Made by a program: the position numbers and the translations under genes. Below, piece after piece: positions 59,923-64,000 of a stretch of DNA of 64,000 bases; position 1 is the stretch's first letter, and every line of letters begins with the position of its first letter. The stretch lies in NCBI GenBank assembly GCA_900557275.1, contig USRX01000006.1, forward strand, positions 1-64,000. Reading direction: 5' to 3'. The stretch is from an uncultured Roseburia sp. GTDB lineage: Bacteria; Bacillota_A; Clostridia; Lachnospirales; Lachnospiraceae. Below the pieces are notes generated by a model that had not been told where the DNA came from, searched no databases, and worked only from the letters and a program-made list of their open reading frames with translations.

Positions 59923-60867
59923 GTGAGTGATTTATATAATGTTACTTCATCACCACATGTGAGATCCAATGCCAGCACGCAGAAAATCATGCTTTGCGTT
60001 ATCATTGCATTATTGCCTGCTACGGTTTTTGGTATCTTTAACTTCGGACCGCGTGCTCTGGCTGTTATCGTAGTTACGATCGCCAGCTGTATGGTATCCG
60101 AATATGTGTTTAACAAATTAAGACATAAAAAACAGACGGTTGGCGATCTCAGCTGTATCGTAACCGGACTTCTTCTTGCACTGAACCTGACATCTACGAT
60201 TCCTTTCTGGATCGCAATCCTTGGTGGTGCATTTGCTATCATCGTAGTAAAGATGATCTTCGGCGGACTTGGACAGAACTTCATGAACCCTGCACTGGGC
60301 GCAAGATGTTTCCTGCTCCTTGCTTTTACAGCTCCGATGACAAGCTTTACCTTTGATGGTGTGACAGGAGCAACTCCTCTTGCAGTGATCAAAGAGAACG
60401 GTACACTGTTCGATAATACGCTGGCAATGTTTACCGGACGTATCGCAGGTACCATCGGTGAGACATCTGTAATTGCTCTGCTGATCGGTGCAATTTTCCT
60501 GATCGCATTGAAAATTATCGATTTCCGTATTCCGGTTACATACATTGTTACATTTGTAATCTTTATCGTACTGTTCGGCGGACATCTTACAACCGGCGAT
60601 CTCGGTACATTTGTTATCCAGGAAGTATGTGGTGGTGGTCTGATCCTTGGCGCATTCTTCATGGCAACTGATTATGTAACTTCTCCGATCACACCGCGGG
60701 GCAGAATCCTTTACGGTATCATCTGCGGATGTCTTCTTGGAATCTTCCGTATGTTCGGCGCATCTGCAGAGGGATGTTCTTACTCCATCATCTTTGCAAA
60801 CATGCTTGTACCGCTCATCGAGAGAGTTACAATTCCGAAACCATTTGGTAAAGGAGGGGAAAAATAA
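59923..60867 (+). CDS. rnfD: Rnf complex subunit D
   Basis: This 314-residue membrane subunit has about nine helices and covalently carries FMN. The SGxT-type site lies in FDGVTGATPLAVI (Thr in GVTGAT). ALLPATVFGIFNFG and GGLGQNFMNPALGARCFLL are conserved NqrB/RnfD segments. The start is GTG at 59923 after AGAGGTGG. Its stop overlaps the rnfG ATG. It probably forms part of the ion pathway. Confidence 0.95.
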   Translation: MSDLYNVTSSPHVRSNASTQKIMLCVIIALLPATVFGIFNFGPRALAVIVVTIASCMVSEYVFNKLRHKKQTVGDLSCIVTGLLLALNLTSTIPFWIAILGGAFAIIVVKMIFGGLGQNFMNPALGARCFLLLAFTAPMTSFTFDGVTGATPLAVIKENGTLFDNTLAMFTGRIAGTIGETSVIALLIGAIFLIALKIIDFRIPVTYIVTFVIFIVLFGGHLTTGDLGTFVIQEVCGGGLILGAFFMATDYVTSPITPRGRILYGIICGCLLGIFRMFGASAEGCSYSIIFANMLVPLIERVTIPKPFGKGGEK

Positions 60868-61478
60868 TGAACAAATCAATCATTAAAGACGCCCTGATCC
60901 TTTTTGTGATCACACTGATCGCCGGCTTTGGTCTTGGCGCAGTTTATCAGATCACAGCAGAGCCGATTGAAAAGGCAAATTACAACATTCAGCAGGAAGC
61001 TTATAAAACCGTATTCCCGGATGCTGCAAAATTTGTAGATATGGATGGTTTTGATTCTGACGCTGCAACAAAAATCGTAAGCGATGCAGGATATCCGGAC
61101 ACCATCGAAGGATGTGTACTTGCAGAAGATAACAGTGGCAATACCCTTGGTTATGTCATTACAGTAACAGACCCGAACAGTTACGGCGGAAATGTTACAT
61201 TCTCTCTTGGTATCACAGAAGATGGTACTTTAAATGGATATTCCATCACAAGCATTAATGATACACCCGGTCTTGGTATGAAAGCAAAAGAGGCTTCTTT
61301 CTCAGATCAGTTTAAGGACAAACAGGTTGACTCCTTTACTGTAACCAAAACAGGTGCATCTTCCGACTCCGAGATCGATGCCATCAGTGGTGCGACTATC
61401 ACATCCAAAGCTGTGACAAGCGGTGTCAACGCCGGATTAGCTTATTATAAAGAATTAACGACAGGAGGGGCAAATTAA
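60867..61478 (+). CDS. rnfG: Rnf complex subunit G
   Basis: This 203-residue subunit has one N-terminal membrane helix (LILFVITLIAGFGLGAVYQI) and an extracytoplasmic FMN-binding domain. The flavin is attached to Thr in the SGATITSKAV motif near residue 178. TPGLGMKAKEASFSDQFKDK is also typical. The ATG overlaps the rnfD stop, and its own stop overlaps the rnfE start (TAATG). Confidence 0.95.
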   Translation: MNKSIIKDALILFVITLIAGFGLGAVYQITAEPIEKANYNIQQEAYKTVFPDAAKFVDMDGFDSDAATKIVSDAGYPDTIEGCVLAEDNSGNTLGYVITVTDPNSYGGNVTFSLGITEDGTLNGYSITSINDTPGLGMKAKEASFSDQFKDKQVDSFTVTKTGASSDSEIDAISGATITSKAVTSGVNAGLAYYKELTTGGAN

Positions 61479-62218
61479 TGAATAAATGTGTAGAACGCGT
61501 TTATAACGGTATTGTAAAAGAAAACCCTACCTTCGTTATGCTGATCGGTATGTGTCCGACACTGGCTGTTACTACATCAGCAATGAATGGTATCGGTATG
61601 GGTCTGTCAACGACTCTTGTATTGGTATTTTCCAACTTGCTTATTTCACTGCTTCGTAAGATTATCCCGGACAAATGTCGTGTACCTGGATTTATCGTAA
61701 TCGTAGCTTCACTGGTTACTATCGTACAGTTCCTGCTGGAAGGTTTTGTTCCTTCCCTGTATGCTTCACTGGGACTTTATATTCCTCTGATCGTAGTAAA
61801 CTGTATCATCCTTGGCCGTGCAGAAAGTTATGCATCTAAAAATCCAGTTCTTCCGTCTATCTTCGATGGTATCGGTATGGGACTTGGATTTACTGTTGCA
61901 CTGACCTGTATCGGTGCAGTTCGTGAGATTCTTGGTGCCGGACAGATTTTCGGCTATCAGCTCCTCCCGCTGGCAGATGAGACAGCTAAGATTACGACAG
62001 GATTTACTCCGATCACTATTTTCGTACTGGCGCCTGGCGCATTCTTTGTACTGGCTATGCTGATCGCTATTCAGAACGCTTTCCGTGAGAGCAGACGTAA
62101 AAAAGGTCTTGCTGTCAAGAAGAGAGGCGGATGTCTGGAAGGCGATTGCGGCGCATGTGCAGAAGGCTGCAGTACGGTTGATGAAGTTATCACTGCCGGA
62201 ACAGATGAGAAAGAATAG
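61478..62218 (+). CDS. rnfE: Rnf complex subunit E with Cys-rich tail
   Basis: This 246-residue membrane subunit of the RnfA/E fold has six helices with conserved ENPTFVMLIGMCPTLAVTTS and LGLYIPLIVVNCIILGRAES, the Cys residues that hold an intramembrane [2Fe-2S] site with RnfA. After the last helix there is a basic stretch, then a tail with CLEGDCGACAEGC (about 218-230), four Cys not needed for the core fold. The tail may bind metal or lie close to the soluble subunits. rnfA follows after 14 nt with AGGAGG. Confidence 0.94.
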   Translation: MNKCVERVYNGIVKENPTFVMLIGMCPTLAVTTSAMNGIGMGLSTTLVLVFSNLLISLLRKIIPDKCRVPGFIVIVASLVTIVQFLLEGFVPSLYASLGLYIPLIVVNCIILGRAESYASKNPVLPSIFDGIGMGLGFTVALTCIGAVREILGAGQIFGYQLLPLADETAKITTGFTPITIFVLAPGAFFVLAMLIAIQNAFRESRRKKGLAVKKRGGCLEGDCGACAEGCSTVDEVITAGTDEKE

Positions 62219-62232
62219 GAGGAAAGGTTCAG

Positions 62233-62820
62233 ATGAAAGAAGTAATTTTACTTGCAATTGGTTCTGCCATTGTGAACAACGTAGTACTGAGCCAGTTCCT
62301 GGGTCTGTGTCCGTTCTTTGGTGTTTCTAAAAAGGTAGAGACAGCAGCTGGAATGGGTATGGCAGTTGTATTCGTTATCACAATCGCATCATTTATCACA
62401 AGTGTACTGGATAAACTTATCTTACAGAATTTTGACATTATTTATCTGCGTACAATCGTATTTATTCTGGTTATTGCAGCACTGGTACAGTTCGTTGAAA
62501 TGTTCCTGCGTAAGTCAATGCCATCCCTGTACAACTCACTTGGTATTTTCCTTCCGCTGATCACAACAAACTGTGCGGTTCTCGGTGTGGCTCTTACCAA
62601 TGTACAGGCAAACGGTAATGTTGGTTACAGTATCGGTGTCAGCACAATCAACGGTCTTGCTACCGCTGTCGGCTTTACCATCGCTATTGTTATCATGGCT
62701 GGTATCCGTGAAAAAATGGAATATAATGATATTCCGGTCCCATTCAAAGGTTCTGCAATCGTACTTGTTACAGCAGGTCTGATGGCAATTGCATTTATGG
62801 GATTTTCCGGAGTAATTTAA
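62233..62820 (+). CDS. rnfA: Rnf complex subunit A
   Basis: This 195-residue six-helix membrane protein is homologous to RnfE in inverted topology. IGSAIVNNVVLSQFLGLCPF and LGIFLPLITTNCAVLGVALT carry the conserved Cys for the shared intramembrane iron-sulfur site. The length is typical. GGAGG and AGGTTC precede the ATG. Confidence 0.96.
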   Translation: MKEVILLAIGSAIVNNVVLSQFLGLCPFFGVSKKVETAAGMGMAVVFVITIASFITSVLDKLILQNFDIIYLRTIVFILVIAALVQFVEMFLRKSMPSLYNSLGIFLPLITTNCAVLGVALTNVQANGNVGYSIGVSTINGLATAVGFTIAIVIMAGIREKMEYNDIPVPFKGSAIVLVTAGLMAIAFMGFSGVI

Positions 62821-62833
62821 GGAGGGTGCATAG

Positions 62834-63631
62834 ATGAGTGGAGCTATTATTCTTGCCGCTGCTGTAGTCGGCATAGTAGGTATTGTCATCGGTATCATCC
62901 TTGGAATTGCCGGTGAAAAATTTAAAGTAGAAGTAGATCCGAGAGAAGAGCAGGTTCTGGATGCACTTCCGGGCAACAACTGTGGTGGTTGTGGTTTCGC
63001 CGGATGTTCCGGTCTTGCTGCTGCAATCGCAAAAGGCGAAGCAGAAGTAAATGCCTGCCCGGTTGGCGGAGCGCCTGTTGCTGCCAAGATTGGTGAGATC
63101 ATGGGATTGGATGCTGGAGATGCTGTTCGCATGACTGCATTTGTAAAATGTGCAGGTACCTGTGAGCAGGCAAAACAGGATTATGAGTACCATGGTGTGC
63201 AGGATTGTTCTATGATGGCATTTGTGCCAAACGGTGGTGCAAAGACATGTAATCATGGATGTCTTGGATTTGGCGAGTGTGTAAAGGCTTGTCCTTTTGA
63301 TGCAATTCATATTAAAGATGGTATCGCAGTTGTAGATAAGGAAAACTGTAAAGCATGTGGAAAATGTATCAAAGCATGCCCGAAAGATCTTATCGAACTC
63401 ATTCCATATGACGCAAAATATGCTGTTCAGTGTAACTCCAAAGATTTTGGTAAAACAGTTATGCAGGCATGTAAAGTCGGATGTATCGGATGTAAGATGT
63501 GTGAGAGAGTCTGCGAAGCAGGCGCTGTTACTGTGGAGAATAACATCGCACATATTGATCAGACAAAATGTACCGGATGCGGCGCATGTGCTGAGAAATG
63601 TCCGAAGAAGATCATTACAAAAGAAGCATAA
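62834..63631 (+). CDS. rnfB: Rnf complex subunit B
   Basis: This 265-residue iron-sulfur subunit is the electron entry from ferredoxin. One N-terminal membrane helix (IILAAAVVGIVGIVIGIIL) is followed by a four-Cys cluster motif NNCGGCGFAGCSGL...CP (near residue 54). Four further Cys groups then occur: CNHGCLGFGECVKACP, CKACGKCIKACP, CKVGCIGCKMCERVC and CTGCGACAEKCP. Clostridial RnfB carries this extended ferredoxin-like set. GGAGGG precedes the ATG. Last gene of the operon. Confidence 0.96.
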   Translation: MSGAIILAAAVVGIVGIVIGIILGIAGEKFKVEVDPREEQVLDALPGNNCGGCGFAGCSGLAAAIAKGEAEVNACPVGGAPVAAKIGEIMGLDAGDAVRMTAFVKCAGTCEQAKQDYEYHGVQDCSMMAFVPNGGAKTCNHGCLGFGECVKACPFDAIHIKDGIAVVDKENCKACGKCIKACPKDLIELIPYDAKYAVQCNSKDFGKTVMQACKVGCIGCKMCERVCEAGAVTVENNIAHIDQTKCTGCGACAEKCPKKIITKEA

Positions 63632-63728
63632 AAATGTTTCTGTGAGTTTTTTGATCTGACAGTAAAATATGGAGCAGCATTTTGTTAGAGATTTTCTTTG
63701 TAGTGAAATTTTGCTCAAGATTATAAGG

Positions 63729-63788
63729 TACTCCCTTTCAGATAGACAGTAAAAGAAAAACTGTTTATCATGGAAGGGAGTATTTTTG
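63729..63788 (+). terminator. Terminator after the rnf operon
   Basis: TACTCCCTTtCA (63729-63740) pairs with TGgAAGGGAGTA (63771-63782), and inside it GATaGACAGT pairs with ACTGTtTATC; TTTTTG follows. Confidence 0.85.
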
Positions 63789-63910
63789 TGCATAGATTAT
63801 TAAAATGAAAGGATATTTTGTAAGACAATACTTCTATAAAGAGAAAATTTCTTTATGTGTCAAAATTATTTCTGCTAAAACTATTCGGTGTAGATTTTGG
63901 TACATTTACT

Positions 63911-63972
63911 TTGTTTTCATAGGAAATTGTGATACAATGAGTGCTAATAGGTCAACATAGCATGGCTGTTAC
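63911..63972 (+). repeat. Divergent repeat element, locus E (right edge)
   Basis: TGATACAATGAGTGC (TACAAT 63933-63938) is followed after exactly 12 nt by GTCAACATA (63951) and a possible stem GT-C-AACA/TGTT-A-C. Spacing and key words match the polC and scpA elements, but the upper hairpin is not seen. The gene it would serve lies outside the window. The final 12 bases, GTATGAAAAATA, also match the start of the second repeat family. No gene is visible in 63632-64000. Confidence 0.5.
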
Positions 63973-64000
63973 AAACGATTATATCTTTGTATGAAAAATA

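Noticed and set aside
59805..60879. Overlapping minus-strand ORFs opposite rnfD
   Set aside because: Both are antisense to a conserved membrane subunit and show no ribosome binding sites.
62795..63793. 332-residue minus-strand ORF opposite rnfB
   Set aside because: Antisense to the Cys-rich RnfB; runs through the terminator hairpin.
1..64000. Antiphage defence island or biosynthetic cluster
   Set aside because: No restriction, CRISPR-Cas, abortive-infection (apart from the MazF-like toxin), NRPS/PKS or RiPP genes are visible.

Overview
The window is chromosomal DNA of an anaerobic Firmicute, most likely of family Lachnospiraceae (Clostridia). The evidence is a PolC-type replicative polymerase, a six-gene rnfCDGEAB cluster in clostridial order, an [FeFe]-hydrogenase, the pyrH-frr-uppS-cdsA-dxr-rseP-ispG-polC gene order, and AT-rich codon use with strong GGAGG-type ribosome binding sites. 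Genus is not decidable from the sequence alone.

Layout. (1) 1-5.2 kb is a mobile or accessory region: the first 11 codons of a BlaI/MecI repressor leaving the window leftwards, three BlaI-type operators, a truncated winged-helix gene, a small hypothetical gene, an XRE repressor, a sigma-like regulator, a relic gene, a MazF toxin with a C-terminal zinc-ribbon-like tail, an excisionase and a Tn916-type tyrosine integrase followed by five TTGGGGAA motifs. (2) 5.6-12.9 kb holds a membrane acyltransferase-like protein, a beta-carbonic anhydrase, an ABC ATPase with a giant coiled-coil FtsX permease, and tRNA t6A dehydratase TcdA. (3) 12.9-24.5 kb is the housekeeping run pyrH, frr, uppS, cdsA, dxr, rseP, ispG, polC and a chorismate mutase. 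(4) 24.7-30.5 kb holds Ppx/GppA-HD and polyphosphate kinase, a HAD phosphatase and a PHP phosphoesterase. (5) 30.7-43.7 kb is the translation and RNA block: infC (AUU start behind an attenuator leader), rpmI, rplT, tRNA-Glu, rimP-nusA-rnpM-ylxQ-infB-rbfA-nrnA-truB-ribF, rpsO and pnp. (6) 43.8-46.2 kb has an intracellular subtilase and scpAB. (7) 46.7-50.3 kb is a GltD-like/NuoF-C flavoprotein with an [FeFe]-hydrogenase. (8) 50.6-57.2 kb has a D,D-carboxypeptidase, an RpiR regulator, a BaiN-type flavoprotein, cmk, ispH and rpsA. (9) A YprB-like exonuclease on the minus strand and the rnf operon finish the window.

How it fits together: three MEP isoprenoid genes (dxr, ispG, ispH) and uppS feed undecaprenyl-phosphate synthesis. 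The hydrogenase unit and Rnf are both ferredoxin-linked redox machines expected to balance NAD(P)H, reduced ferredoxin, H2 and ion gradient in a fermenter. The central block couples transcription, ribosome assembly and RNA decay.

The most interesting unexplained signal is a dispersed intergenic element of about 80 nt. It has an extended -10 box (TGATATAAT) overlapping a 9-bp hairpin, a fixed 12-nt gap, then a second hairpin with a CTCG loop. It occurs as head-to-tail pairs exactly 80 nt apart before polC and scpA, singly before cmk, degenerately before the chorismate mutase gene, and in a divergent form at the right edge. Both hairpins show compensatory base changes. A second, unrelated structured repeat occurs before dxr and before ppx. 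Long leader structures also precede infC, rpsO, pnp and rimP.
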